This document shows positions 1-10,334 of a DNA stretch of 64,000 bases, one piece after another. The position numbers and the translations under genes were made by a program. This stretch comes from Cherax quadricarinatus (Eukaryota; Arthropoda; Malacostraca; Decapoda; Parastacidae): contig NC_091352.1 of assembly GCF_038502225.1 (NCBI RefSeq), forward strand, positions 22,383,216 to 22,447,215, written 5' to 3'. The notes under the pieces were generated by a model, which ran no database searches, had not been told where the DNA came from, and saw nothing but the letters and a program-made list of their open reading frames with translations. Within the stretch, counting starts at the first letter, position 1. Each line of letters opens with the position of its first letter.

Positions 1-626
1 GTTATGACGGGTGAAGTGGAAAGACGGGGTACAGGCCTATGGAGTGAGGAGGTCGACAGGGCAGAGGTGGTTTTGGAGACGTGTGTTACACTACCAGTGG
101 AAACGGGGGGGGAGGGAATATCGCCGTCAGACAGGCCGTTAGATAATGCAGAGTCAGCTCAGGACGGGATTTTGGAGGCTGTGCTGAAGGATTTTTTGGA
201 AGAGTCGGAGATTGGTGTGGAAAGTGATGTGAGGTCAGGTGATGACAAGGTGATGGATGAACAGAAGCAGGGTAAGGAAGACTTGAGTGAGGTTCGAAAG
301 GAGAGCAATGTGGTGGTGGAGGTCCATCAAGAAGATGTGGTTGCAGAAGAAATGTATGTAGAGGGTAGCTCCCGCAAGAGATCAGCGGGGGCATCAGACA
401 TGGACGAGGTCCTCACACCAGCGCAGAGGCCTGGGAAGAAGATGTGGGCAGCTGTGGTTGCAAAGGCAAGTCAGGGAGGCGGGGGGGGGGCAATGGGAAG
501 CTAGGTGGGAAGGGACAGGGAGGGGTTGGAGGGCAGGAACGAGGGATTGATAGAGAAGAACCGAGACCTATGAAAGGAGGACCAAGTAAGCCTCAGCGGC
601 ACAGGGGTAAGCCGCCATTCTTGTAA
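1..626 (+). pseudogene. Tx1-like LINE element 1, ORF1 C-terminal part, frameshifted
   Basis: This is the C-terminal half of the ORF1 (nucleic-acid-binding, gag-like) protein of a Tx1/L1-clade non-LTR retrotransposon; the N-terminal half lies outside the window. It aligns by eye with the complete ORF1 of element H: shared acidic spacer, the VVVEVHQE block, the DMDEVLTPxQRPGKK block and the terminal HRGKPPF. The frame is lost at a run of ten G at 481-490; the second half continues in another frame and ends at a TAA at 624-626. The frameshift could be real decay or a homopolymer assembly error. ORF2 starts immediately downstream, as in the other copies. Confidence 0.8.
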
Positions 627-631
627 AATTC

Positions 632-3600
632 AGGTGTGTAACTTTCAATGTAAACGGTCTTAAAAACGAGGTCAAGAGGGTATGGTTAGAGTGGGTTTTG
701 AGGAGATTTAGTATTGATGTCTGTTTTTTGCAGGAACATAACCATAGGTTAGGATGTGAGTTGTTGTTGAAAGGTTATAGGTTGTTTACATGTGATGCTT
801 TGAGGTTGAAAGGAGGTGTGGCTGTGGCGGTAAAGGAGACCAGTCCTTTGCGTATCCTGGGTTGGGAGGAGGGGGGGGGTGGGAGGGTTGTCAGGGTGGA
901 TGGGTTTTGGGGGGCCAGGAGGGTTAGTTTTGTAGGTGTGTACATGCCAGCAACTAGTAACACTAGAGTGAAGGTGGATTTTGTACGCGAGGTTCTGGTA
1001 TATCACTTGAGAGGTTTACCTGCTTTTACGGTGATTGGTGGGGATTGGAATTGTGTCATTAGGAAGGGTGATGTGGTTCCGAGGGGGGCGGGTTGTGTTT
1101 TGGGGGTTCTGCGGGATGTTTTGCGAGATGTTGGAGCAGTAGATGTGGTGGGAAGTAGGGGATATGGAGTGGAGCACACTTTTATTCGTAGGGGATATGA
1201 GGCACGGTTAGATAGGATTTATGTTAGGCAGGGCATAGGTGTGGAGAGGGTGAGGACTATCGATGTGGGTTTTTCTGATCATCGTGCTGTTATAGCAGAT
1301 TTGAGGGTAGATGGCATAGTGAGGGTTTATGCAGGATATTGGAAATTAAATGTGAGGCTACTTAGGGAAGAGGGTGAACCTACGGGGTTTGAAGATTGGT
1401 GGAAATCCTTGTGGGAGACTAGGAATATGGAAATGGATTTGCTGGATTGGTGGGAAATGAGGGCTAAAGTTGAAATTGGAAAATTTTTTAAAGTACGGGG
1501 TAAGGAGATGGCTAGGTGGAGCTATGGCCTACAAAATTATCTTGAGGGTCAGTTAAATGACTGTTATGCAGAGGAACGTGTGGGGCGGAGTGAGGACATG
1601 GAACGTTTGCGAAATAGGTTGGCGGAAATTCACAATGAAAAATTTGAGGCAATTCGAGTTAGGGCAGGGTTGGAGGATGTCTTAAGGGGAGATAGGCCAT
1701 CGGGTTTTGTATTAAGGAGGTTTAAGGAACGGCAGGCGAAGACCACCTTGGCGTATATTGTGGCAGGTACAGGGGGGGGGTGGCTTTGAGGAGGGTCAAG
1801 GCCTATCCACAACGGAAAATATTAGTTTGTATGCAGATTTTTGGTTTAGGGAGAAGTGGAGGAGGGTTGGCAGGGGAGTGGGTGAGGGACGGTTTGGGGA
1901 TGAAGGGTTTAATAGAGTATTAAGTGAGCAGGACAGTGACAGAATCGAGGGTAGTATTAATGTAGAGGAGGTGGAGGAGGCAGTTTTTGGGATGTGCCAG
2001 GGTAAAACCCCAGGCATAGACGGAATACCAAACGATTTTTATAGGTATCATTGGGGGAGTGTACGGCATTGTCTGGTGGGGGTTTTGAATTGTATGTTAA
2101 GTAGTGGGAGGATGGGGAAATCACAAAGAACGGGTGTCACGGTTTTAGTGCCCAAAAAGAAGGAATGCCGAGTTTTGAATGATTACCGTGCGATTACGTT
2201 AATGTGCTCGGATTACAAAATTTTTGCTAAGGTTTTGGGCAACAGAATGAGGAAAGTGTTGGGTTTAGTGTTACATAGGGGACAGTTGGGAATTCCAGGA
2301 AGAAGGATGAGGGATGGACATGGTTTGATTAGGGATTTTCTAGAGAGATGTACGGGAGGGGGAATACTAGGTTTAGATTGGGTGAATGCTTATGATTGCG
2401 TGGAAAGAGATTTCTTAGGGGTTTGCTTAGAGAGGTTGGGGTTTCAGGAGGGGGTAGTGAGGTGGGTGAACACCCTGTATGATGGGGCAGAGGTGAGGGT
2501 ACAGGTTAATGGGAGGTTGGGTGAAAGTGTACCAATGGAGAGAGGTTTGAGACAGGGCTGTCCGATGTCACAGCTGCTCTTTGCGTGTGTGCAGAATCCT
2601 TTTTATGAGTCTGTTGAGAGGGTAATGAACAGTCAGGAGATGGAAGGGGGGTGCAAAGGGGGCATCGTTGGGTATGTGGATGATACTACTGTTTTGCTAA
2701 GGGGTAAGGAGGAGTTAAGGAGGGTGGGTAGAGTGATTCAGATGTTTGGTATGAATACCGGAATGAGAGTTAATACGGTGAAATCAAGGTTACTAGAGGT
2801 CGGTAATTGGATAGGGGGGGGCTTGGGGATAGGGTTAGGATGGACAGTGGTTGACAGAATCAAGGTATGTGGGATATGGTATTTGGCGGAAGTGCAGGCA
2901 TGCAGAAGGGTAAATTCGGAGTCTGTCACGGGTAAGGTTTTAAGTAGACTAGGAGGTTTAAGTGCGAGGGACTTAGCTTTACATCAGAGGGTAGTGGTGG
3001 TAAATTCACTTGTCTATAGCAAGGTATGGGGGGTGGCAGAGGTTTTTCCCTTAGAGGTACGAGATATTGTGGAAATGCAGAGGAGGGTGCTGAAGTTTGT
3101 GTGGGGATTTGGGAGGGCATGGTTAAGTAAGGAGGTAGTTATGACGGATGTTCGGAGAGGGGGTTTAGGTTTGTTGCCTTTAGGACTGAGAGTAATGGCT
3201 GTATATATCAAGTGGAGGTATATGAGGGAAGGGGGTGTGAGGGGCGCTAAAGTAGGAAGAGTTATGGAGGAGGCACGTAAATGGTGGAGTGGGAAGGAAT
3301 TGAGGGTTTGTGAAGATATGTTGAGATTTTTATTGACAGTGCAACAGGTGGATAAAATCAAAGTGAAACGGTTGGTGAGGGTAGTGAAAGGTCAAGGAAT
3401 TATGCAAGGGGTAGCCGTGTATCCAACGTATGATTGGGGGGTTATTTGGAAAGATTTTAGTAAGCTTCGGATACCGGCTAGAGTAAGAGAATTAGTATAT
3501 AGGTTTATCATGGGGATTCTGGCTTCCAAGGAAGTGTTACGTAGTATGGGGTTTGTGGAAGAGGCTTTTTGTCAGTTTTGTGGTGATGTTGAAACGGCGT

Positions 3601-3810
3601 TTCATGTGGTCTTTTTTTGTACTTCCTTGGAGGGGGTGAGATCATGGATGGGTGGGGTTATCAGACTGTTGGGGGGGGGTCGTTTGCCGCTTTTAAGGGC
3701 TTTACTACTGGATGTAAGGGGAGTTCCTAGGGATGTTGGAAGGGCTATAATGTATATCATAGTGGATTATCTGGACATTTCATGGGGAATGAGGGGATTA
3801 AGGGGTGATA
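632..3810 (+). pseudogene. Tx1-like LINE element 1, ORF2 (endonuclease-RT), frameshifted and interrupted
   Basis: ORF2 encodes an apurinic-type endonuclease followed by reverse transcriptase, used for target-primed reverse transcription. The endonuclease shows the opening TFNVNGL motif (from about 644, before the first ATG at 698), FLQEHN, GGDWNC, LDRIYV and FSDHRAV. The RT shows GIDGIPNDFYR, LGIPGRRM, GLRQGCPMSQ and GYVDDTTVL. A C-terminal cysteine/histidine motif CQFCGDVETAFHVVFFC follows. A frameshift sits at a run of nine G (1772-1780), splitting the gene into frames ending at 1789 and continuing from about 1758. The frame is cut near 3810 by an RTE element and resumes at 5841. Apart from these two breaks it is well preserved. 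The Tx1 assignment rests on motifs and ORF1 architecture, not on a tree. Confidence 0.85.
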
Positions 3811-5586
3811 TCAACAAATTTTGTTGAAAATAAGAAAAAGTTTTGGAGTGAGATTAACAAGTTAAGAAAGCCTAGAGAACAAATGGATTTGTCAGTTAAA
3901 AATAGGAGAGGAGAGTTATTAAATGGAGAGGTAGAGGTATTGGGAAGATGGAAGGAATATTTTGAGGAATTGTTAAATGTTGATGAAGATAGGGAAGCTG
4001 TGATTTCGTGTATAGGGCAAGGAGGAATAACATCTTGTAGGAGTGAGGAAGAGCCAGTTGTGAGTGTGGGGGAAGTTCGTGAGGCAGTAGGTAAAATGAA
4101 AGGGGGTAAGGCAGCCGGGATTGATGGGATAAAGATAGAAATGTTAAAAGCAGGTGGGGATATAGTTTTGGAGTGGTTGGTGCAATTATTTAATAAATGT
4201 ATGGAAGAGGGTAAGGTACCTAGGGATTGGCAGAGAGCATGCATAGTTCCTTTGTATAAAGGCAAAGGGGATAAAAGAGAGTGCAAAAATTATAGGGGGA
4301 TAAGTCTGTTGAGTGTACCTGGTAAAGTGTATGGTAGAGTTATAATTGAAAGAATTAAGAGTAAGACGGAGAATAGGATAGCAGATGAACAAGGAGGCTT
4401 TAGGAAAGGTAGGGGGTGTGTGGACCAGGTGTTTACAGTGAAACATATAAGTGAACAGTATTTAGATAAGGCTAAAGAGGTCTTTGTGGCATTTATGGAT
4501 TTGGAAAAGGCGTATGACAGGGTGGATAGGGGGGCAATGTGGCAGATGTTGCAAGTGTATGGTGTAGGAGGTAGGTTACTGAAAGCAGTGAAGAGTTTTT
4601 ACGAGGATAGTGAGGCTCAAGTTAGAGTATGTAGGAAAGAGGGAAATTTTTTCCCAGTAAAAGTAGGCCTTAGACAAGGATGTGTGATGTCACCGTGGTT
4701 GTTTAATATATTTGTAGATGGGGTTGTAAGAGAAGTAAATGCGAGGGTCTTGGCAAGAGGCGTGGAGTTAAAAGATAAAGAATCACACACAAAGTGGGAG
4801 TTGTCACAGCTGCTCTTTGCCGATGACACTGTGCTCTTGGGAGATTCTGAAGAGAAGTTGCAGAGATTGGTGGATGAATTTGGTAGGGTGTGCAAAAGAA
4901 GAAAATTAAAGGTGAATACAGGAAAGAGTAAGGTTATGAGGATAACAAAAAGATTAGGTGATGAAAGATTGAATATCAGATTGGAGGGAGAGAGTATGGA
5001 GAAGGTGAACGTATTCAGATATTTGGGAGTGGACGTGTCAGTGGATGGGTCTATGAAAGATGAGGTGAATCATAGAATTGATGAGGGAAAAAGAGTGAGT
5101 GGTGCACTTAGGAGTCTGTGGAGACAAAGAACTTTGTCCTTGGAGGCAAAGAGGGGAATGTATGAGAGTATAGTTTTACCAACGCTCTTATATGGGTGTG
5201 AAGCGTGGGTGATGAATGTTGCAGCGAGGAGAAGGCTGGAGGCAGTGGAGATGTCATGTCTGAGGCCAATGTGTGGTGTGAATATAATGCAGAGAATTCG
5301 TAGTTTGGAAGTTAGGAGGAGGTGCGGGATTACCAAAACTGTTGTCCAGAGGGCTGAGGAAGGGTTGTTGAGGTGGTTCGGACATGTAGAGAGAATGGAG
5401 CGAAACAGAATGACTTCAAGAGTGTATCAGTCTGTAGTGGAAGGAAGGCGGGGTAGGGGTCGGCCTAGGAAGGGTTGGAGGGAGGGGGTAAAGGAGGTTT
5501 TGTGTGCGAGGGGCTTGGACTTCCAGCAGGCATGCGTGAGCGTGTTTGATAGGAGTGAATGGAGACAAATGGTTTTTAATACTTGA
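3805..5586 (+). CDS. RTE-clade reverse transcriptase (endonuclease domain missing)
   Basis: An uninterrupted 593-codon frame encodes the RT and C-terminal region of an RTE-type ORF2. Visible motifs are AAGIDGIKIEMLKAGG, NYRGISLL, DEQGGFRKGRGCVDQ, AFMDLEKAYDRVD, GLRQGCVMSPWLFN and the catalytic LLFADDTVLL. The tail has GHVERMERNRM and the basic GRRGRGRPRKGWREG motif, typical of RTE-family ends. The endonuclease is absent through 5' truncation. The nominal ATG at 3805 lies in or at the edge of host sequence, so this is not a natural start. Because the frame is open and catalytic residues are kept, the copy appears younger than the RTE copy at 28-31 kb, which has several frame breaks. Confidence 0.85.
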   Translation: MISTNFVENKKKFWSEINKLRKPREQMDLSVKNRRGELLNGEVEVLGRWKEYFEELLNVDEDREAVISCIGQGGITSCRSEEEPVVSVGEVREAVGKMKGGKAAGIDGIKIEMLKAGGDIVLEWLVQLFNKCMEEGKVPRDWQRACIVPLYKGKGDKRECKNYRGISLLSVPGKVYGRVIIERIKSKTENRIADEQGGFRKGRGCVDQVFTVKHISEQYLDKAKEVFVAFMDLEKAYDRVDRGAMWQMLQVYGVGGRLLKAVKSFYEDSEAQVRVCRKEGNFFPVKVGLRQGCVMSPWLFNIFVDGVVREVNARVLARGVELKDKESHTKWELSQLLFADDTVLLGDSEEKLQRLVDEFGRVCKRRKLKVNTGKSKVMRITKRLGDERLNIRLEGESMEKVNVFRYLGVDVSVDGSMKDEVNHRIDEGKRVSGALRSLWRQRTLSLEAKRGMYESIVLPTLLYGCEAWVMNVAARRRLEAVEMSCLRPMCGVNIMQRIRSLEVRRRCGITKTVVQRAEEGLLRWFGHVERMERNRMTSRVYQSVVEGRRGRGRPRKGWREGVKEVLCARGLDFQQACVSVFDRSEWRQMVFNT

Positions 5587-5840
5587 CGTGCTGTTGGAGT
5601 GTGAGCAAAGTAACATTTATGAAGGGATTCAGGGAAACCGGCAGGCCGGACTTGAGTCCTGGAGATGGGAAGTACAGTGCCTGCACTCTGAAGGAGGGGT
5701 GTTAATGTTGCAGTTTAAAAACTGTAGTGTAAAGCACCCTTCTGGCAAGACAGTGATGGAGTGAATGATGGTGAAAGTTTTTCTTTTTCGGGCCACCCTG
5801 CCTTGGTGGGAATCGGCCGGTGTGATAATAAAAAAAAATA
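3811..5840 (+). mobile_element. RTE-clade LINE, 5'-truncated copy 1, nested in element 1
   Basis: This is a 5'-truncated RTE-clade non-LTR retrotransposon inserted in the same orientation into ORF2 of element 1. The host frame runs out at about 3810 (end of SWGMRGLRG) and resumes at 5841 with MRIKALAA, which matches the RIRAIAA stretch of the intact element H. The left end corresponds to an internal point of the longer RTE copy at 28181-30977. The 3' end is a short untranslated tail with the GGCCACCCTGCC/GGTGGGAATCGGCC segment and an A-rich end (AATAAAAAAAAATAA). I could not define a clean target-site duplication. Confidence 0.8.
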
Positions 5841-6043
5841 ATGAGGATAAAAGCGTTGGCGGCCAGATTCTATAGGACGAAGTGTAGGAATAAGTTGGTT
5901 TATGGGGCGTCTTGGGAAAAAAGTTTCCCGGAAGGTTATAGGAATCTCACTGTGGGTTCCCTTAGGCGGGGTCCCTGAGGATGGACAAAGGAGTGGTCTC
6001 CTTATGGGGGAATGTAAAGGGGGGGGTGGTTTTTGGTTTATCT
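5841..6043 (+). pseudogene. Element 1 ORF2 C-terminus and truncated 3' UTR
   Basis: This is the continuation of element 1 after the RTE insertion. The frame reads MRIKALAARFYRTKCRNKLV, close to the C-terminus of H (RIRAIAAGIYRTYCRNKLV), and stops at a TGA at 5977-5979. Only about 64 bp of 3' UTR follows before the poly-A end of the oppositely oriented element H begins at 6043-6044. The two LINEs therefore meet tail to tail, and the 3' UTR of element 1 is truncated there. Other copies have 3' UTRs of about 1-1.5 kb. Confidence 0.7.
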
Positions 6044-6174
6044 TTTTTTTTATATTTTTATTTAGAACATAGGACAAATACAATAATGTATAAGAGTATA
6101 AAATTAAAAACCACACTAGATATTACAAAACCTCTAGTACACAATCCTGGTACATTTAAAGAACACCATAGATA

Positions 6175-6310
6175 ATGGCCATGTTACAACCATATACATA
6201 ACCCACAACCATATACATAACCATATACATAACCCACAACCATATACATAACCATATACATAACCCACAACCATATACATAACCCACAACCATATACATA
6301 ACCTACAAAC
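6175..6310. repeat. CCATATACATAACC simple repeat in the 3' UTR of element H
   Basis: A short tandem array built from CATAACCCACAACCATATA and the shorter CATAACCATATA, about 130 bp long. It lies in the 3' UTR of element H. The small open frame across it on the minus strand is a by-product of the repeat. Confidence 0.8.
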
Positions 6311-7032
6311 CCTCCTTTTACAATCATTATTGCCAGTGCAGACACAGCTGACACTTCTACCCCCCCCCCCACCGTATGTACAGTCGCCGTTCTAAATAAC
6401 ATACATTAATTATCCTAATGAATGGTCATACACTGACCTCATCAAAACCTTAATGAGTGTTTACCTAAGAGTTGGTAGTGCATGAACAAGACAACATAAA
6501 TTTACAGACTAAAACAGTTATGAAACATTACACTCCTATACACATACACTGTAATAAGTAGAAGAATATACACCACCAATATAATATCAAATATTAATGT
6601 TAACCATGAATTATAAACTTTCAAAACATTGCATATCGTGAAGTTCACACTCAAAATGCAAGATAATACACCTCATCCTACATGTCGGTACAATACTAGG
6701 CTATGTACACATTTTAAAGAACCCAAGATTACAACATGAAAAAGTAATATCCAAATGGTCTATTATGATTTTAGTAAGTTACCAACACTAAACTCCTTAT
6801 AACATCTATCACGCCACATATAAACTTAACAAAACGTGTCACACATTCCACAAGACTTCATTTTATGAGTAATTCAAGATCTCAGTGCCACACAACGCCA
6901 CAACCATACACACACAGACGTATGGAACCATTCATAATACATACACGTCACTCCCTAAAACCCGCGCTCTACCCTAAAGTCTCTAACATACCGTTTGGTG
7001 CTATCACGGGGGGAGTCCAGCCCCCTGTTGCC
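6311..7032 (-). other. 3' UTR of element H, non-coding
   Basis: About 720 bp between the simple repeat and the ORF2 stop. It is AT-rich, with no coding signal consistent with the element on either strand. A C-run of about 12 at 6361-6371 is present. By position it is the 3' untranslated region of element H. Small frames here have no recognisable motif. Confidence 0.6.
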
Positions 7033-10000
7033 TTACCCCACCCGCAGTTGCAGCAACATTTGAACAGTAAGACATCGATACTTTGCCGGAAAACTATTAT
7101 CCCAACTTCTACCATATACGAGTTTATTTCTGCAATACGTTCTGTAGATACCTGCCGCAATTGCCCTGATCCTACCTGATCCCCCGGTTTCCCGCATACC
7201 CCACGAGATATAGAGGAAATCAGCCACCACGTACATTATTGCTCTTCGTACCTCACTTGATACTCCGCTAACTTCCAATGTTAAGGCCCGTAAGGTTGAA
7301 ATACTTCCCCCACTAAGAAAATCTAAAACCCGCCCCAACCACGAACGAACTTTGTCCAAGGTATCACAAAAGTAGACAGCATGAAAAGCTGTTTCTTCAA
7401 GACCGCAACGCAAGCAATCCGCCTCCCTTACCAAACCCATCCTATTTAAGACCGATTTTGATGCTAAAATCCCCATGACAAATCTGTACACCAATTCACG
7501 AACCCTTGGTGCCAACTTAAGTTTACAAAATCCTTCCCATATTTCCCCCCAATTATACAGCGGAAAAACAGACAATCCCTGTACAATTTCCCTACGACAA
7601 CATATGCTGACCATTTGCCCCACCTGGATCCGTTTCGCATTTCTCAACTTTAACAACAAACGCAGCATGTCCTCACACTCTATTAATCCCCTGCCGCTCC
7701 ACCATTTACGCATTTCGATCATTACCCGACCCACCCGGATGCCCTTCTCACCGCCCGCCCTAAGGAACCGCTGCTTTACATAGAGGGCCTTCACCCGTGG
7801 CCCCAAAGCCAAGAGACCTAAACCCCCACGGCGAACATGGGTCATGACAACCTCCCGACTTAACCAAGCCCTCCCGAAACCCAAAACATAACGTAAGACC
7901 CTTCTCTGCAGATCCTGAATATCCGTATCTCTTAAAGGGTACACCGCGGCCACACCCCATACTTTACTATAAACAAGTGTATTAACCACTACTGTCCTCT
8001 GTTGCAACGAGACATCCCCAGCTCTTAACCCCCGAAGTCGATCTAAAGCCTTGTTAACCACCAATTCAGAGTTTACCCTTCGGCTCTCCCTCTCATCTGC
8101 CATGTACACGATGCCACATATTCTAAGTTGCACCACGACTGACCACCCATACCTTTCGCCCAACCTCCCCCCCACCCATGTACCCACCTCCAATAATTTC
8201 GATTTTGCCTTGTTAACGCACATGCCTGACTCTGCCCCAAAAAACTCAACAATCCATCCCACGATCTGCAAATCCTCCTCCCCTTTTAACAGAATTGTGG
8301 TATCATCTACGTACCCGACCACACGCGCTGCATGGTCACTGCTCAGCGTTCCACGCCTCAAACCACCATCCACCAGCTCATAAAATGGGTTTTGCATACA
8401 AGCAAAAAGCAGCTGGGAGAGGGGGCACCCTTGCATCAAACCCCTTTCCATACGGACCGGCTGACCCAATTTACCGTTTACCTGTATGCGTACCATAGCC
8501 GTGGCATACAAGGTATCCACCCATCTTGCAATTCCCTCTCCAAAACCCTGCTTCAATAAAATAAGCCTCAATAAATCCCTATCAACACAGTCATAAGCAT
8601 TTTGCCAGTCAAGCCCGAGGACACCCCCCCCTTGACATTCCTCCAAAAACTCCCTAATACGTACATGTCCGTCCCTCATTCTCCTACCTGGTATGCCTAG
8701 CTGTCCCTCGTGAATAACCGACCCCATAACCTTCCTCATTCTGTTTCCTAAAACTTTTGCAAAGATTTTATAGTCAGAGCACATAAGAGATATTGCTCTA
8801 TATGCACTCAGACCCCTCCCCCCTCCCTTTTTGGGCACCAACACAACTACCCCCGTACTTTGTGACATACCTAACCTCCCCTCCGTGAGCATGCAATTTA
8901 ATACATCAACCAAACAATGCTTAATACTTCCCCAATGCGCCCTATAAAAATCATTCGAAATGCCATCTATACCTGGTGCCTTTCCTTTACTCATACTAAA
9001 AATCGCCTCCTCTACCTCCTCCACTCGAATGCTACCTTCTAGTACCGTTCTATCCCTGTCACTTATAACTTTTCTGAAATCCCTCCTCACCAGGCCGCCC
9101 TCATGGACCCCCCCTACTCCCCTCCGTAGCTTTTCCCCAAACCATAGATCAGCATAAAAACTCATGCTGTCCGTGGTGAGGAGTACTTGACCCGGCAGGT
9201 AACCACCCAAACCCGTGCATACTTCCAATTGCAAGAGGGACGTCGCCTGTTGCCTGACCCTAAATTTGCGCAAGACACAACCCGAAGGTTTGTCACCCCA
9301 TAGCACTTCTTCCATACCTGCTCTGACTCTAACCGCATTGAAACGTTCATTGTGAATTTCTGCAAGTCGACTACGAAGATGTTCAATGTCGTCATACCGA
9401 CTACTACTCCCGCCCCCCACATAGTAATCATTTAGCTGCCCCTCCAGATAGTTTTGCAGCCCATACCTCCACCTCGCCTCCTCTTTTCCCCGCTTCTTAT
9501 AATAACTCGCTATTCCAGGTTTGGCACGCGTTTCCCACCATTCCAACAAACATTCACCTGCCCGTCGCGTTTCCCAAATATCCTTCCACCAGTCCTGAAA
9601 AGCTGACCCATCCCCCTCCCCCTCCAATAGCCGCACGTTCAGTTTCCAATAACCTGGATAAACCCTGATCATTCCATCCCAGTTCAAGTCCGCTAGCACT
9701 GCACGGTGATCTGAAAACCCCACATCAAAGGTCTGTACGTGCCCAACTCTAATCCCTTGTGTTACATAAAGTCTATCCAGACGGGCCGCATAGCCCCTAC
9801 GAACGAACGTATGCTCCACCCCCCACCCACCCCGCCCCACCACATCATAAACCCCTGCATCCCCCAGCAGATTCCGTAAGACAGGTAAAACGCACCCCGC
9901 CCCCCGCGGCTCAACATCGCCATGGCGGATAACGCAATTCCAATCCCCACCCATGACGGTAATGAACGGCAAACCCCGAGTGTAAAACGTTAAAGCCTCC

Positions 10001-10308
10001 CTTACAAAGTCTACTTTAACTTTAGTGTTGCTGTCCGCTGGCATGTAAACGCCAATAAAACAAACCCTCACCTCACCCCAGTACCCATCTACCCTCACCA
10101 CCCTCCCACCTCCCCCCTCCTCCCATCTTAAGACACGCCAAGGGCTGGACTCCTTCACCGCTATAGCTACCCCACCCTTTAATTTTAAAGAACTGCTAAC
10201 ATACATTCGGTAGCCTTTTAACCGTACCTCTCGCCCAAACTTATAATTGTGTTCTTGTATGAAACATACGTCCACAGCATATCTGCGCAAGAACCACTCC
10301 ATCCACAC
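7033..10308 (-). CDS. Tx1-like LINE ORF2: endonuclease-reverse transcriptase (element H)
   Basis: An intact 1091-codon frame. The apurinic-type endonuclease occupies about residues 1-245, with FIQEHN, GGDWNC (about residue 118), ARLDRLYV and GFSDHRAV (about 200). The RT spans about 430-720, with PGIDGISNDFYR (about 445), GIPGRRMRDGH, GLDWQNAYDCVD, GLMQGCPLSQ and GYVDDTTILL (about 664). A C-terminal CLRCGLEETAFHAVYFC zinc-binding-like motif lies at about 964. The conserved endonuclease opening TINVNGL lies upstream of the first ATG, in an open stretch that starts after a TAG at about 10381 and overlaps ORF1. The real N-terminus is therefore probably longer and produced without a normal AUG. 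GLMQG replaces the usual GLRQG, which might weaken activity. The active site is YVDD rather than the common FADD/YADD. Confidence 0.9.
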   Translation of the reverse strand: MWMEWFLRRYAVDVCFIQEHNYKFGREVRLKGYRMYVSSSLKLKGGVAIAVKESSPWRVLRWEEGGGGRVVRVDGYWGEVRVCFIGVYMPADSNTKVKVDFVREALTFYTRGLPFITVMGGDWNCVIRHGDVEPRGAGCVLPVLRNLLGDAGVYDVVGRGGWGVEHTFVRRGYAARLDRLYVTQGIRVGHVQTFDVGFSDHRAVLADLNWDGMIRVYPGYWKLNVRLLEGEGDGSAFQDWWKDIWETRRAGECLLEWWETRAKPGIASYYKKRGKEEARWRYGLQNYLEGQLNDYYVGGGSSSRYDDIEHLRSRLAEIHNERFNAVRVRAGMEEVLWGDKPSGCVLRKFRVRQQATSLLQLEVCTGLGGYLPGQVLLTTDSMSFYADLWFGEKLRRGVGGVHEGGLVRRDFRKVISDRDRTVLEGSIRVEEVEEAIFSMSKGKAPGIDGISNDFYRAHWGSIKHCLVDVLNCMLTEGRLGMSQSTGVVVLVPKKGGGRGLSAYRAISLMCSDYKIFAKVLGNRMRKVMGSVIHEGQLGIPGRRMRDGHVRIREFLEECQGGGVLGLDWQNAYDCVDRDLLRLILLKQGFGEGIARWVDTLYATAMVRIQVNGKLGQPVRMERGLMQGCPLSQLLFACMQNPFYELVDGGLRRGTLSSDHAARVVGYVDDTTILLKGEEDLQIVGWIVEFFGAESGMCVNKAKSKLLEVGTWVGGRLGERYGWSVVVQLRICGIVYMADERESRRVNSELVVNKALDRLRGLRAGDVSLQQRTVVVNTLVYSKVWGVAAVYPLRDTDIQDLQRRVLRYVLGFGRAWLSREVVMTHVRRGGLGLLALGPRVKALYVKQRFLRAGGEKGIRVGRVMIEMRKWWSGRGLIECEDMLRLLLKLRNAKRIQVGQMVSICCRREIVQGLSVFPLYNWGEIWEGFCKLKLAPRVRELVYRFVMGILASKSVLNRMGLVREADCLRCGLEETAFHAVYFCDTLDKVRSWLGRVLDFLSGGSISTLRALTLEVSGVSSEVRRAIMYVVADFLYISWGMRETGGSGRIRAIAAGIYRTYCRNKLVYGRSWDNSFPAKYRCLTVQMLLQLRVG

Positions 10309-10334
10309 ACACTTAAACTCTGCCCGCAGACCAT

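Noticed and set aside
86..394. Proline/serine-rich frames opposite the LINE ORFs (here and at many other places)
   Set aside because: They are antisense shadows of G-rich transposon coding strands, with no motif.
3805..5586. Continuous frame as a native host gene starting at ATG 3805
   Set aside because: The ATG belongs to the LINE host or its junction. The protein is the inner part of an RTE polymerase, truncated at its 5' end.
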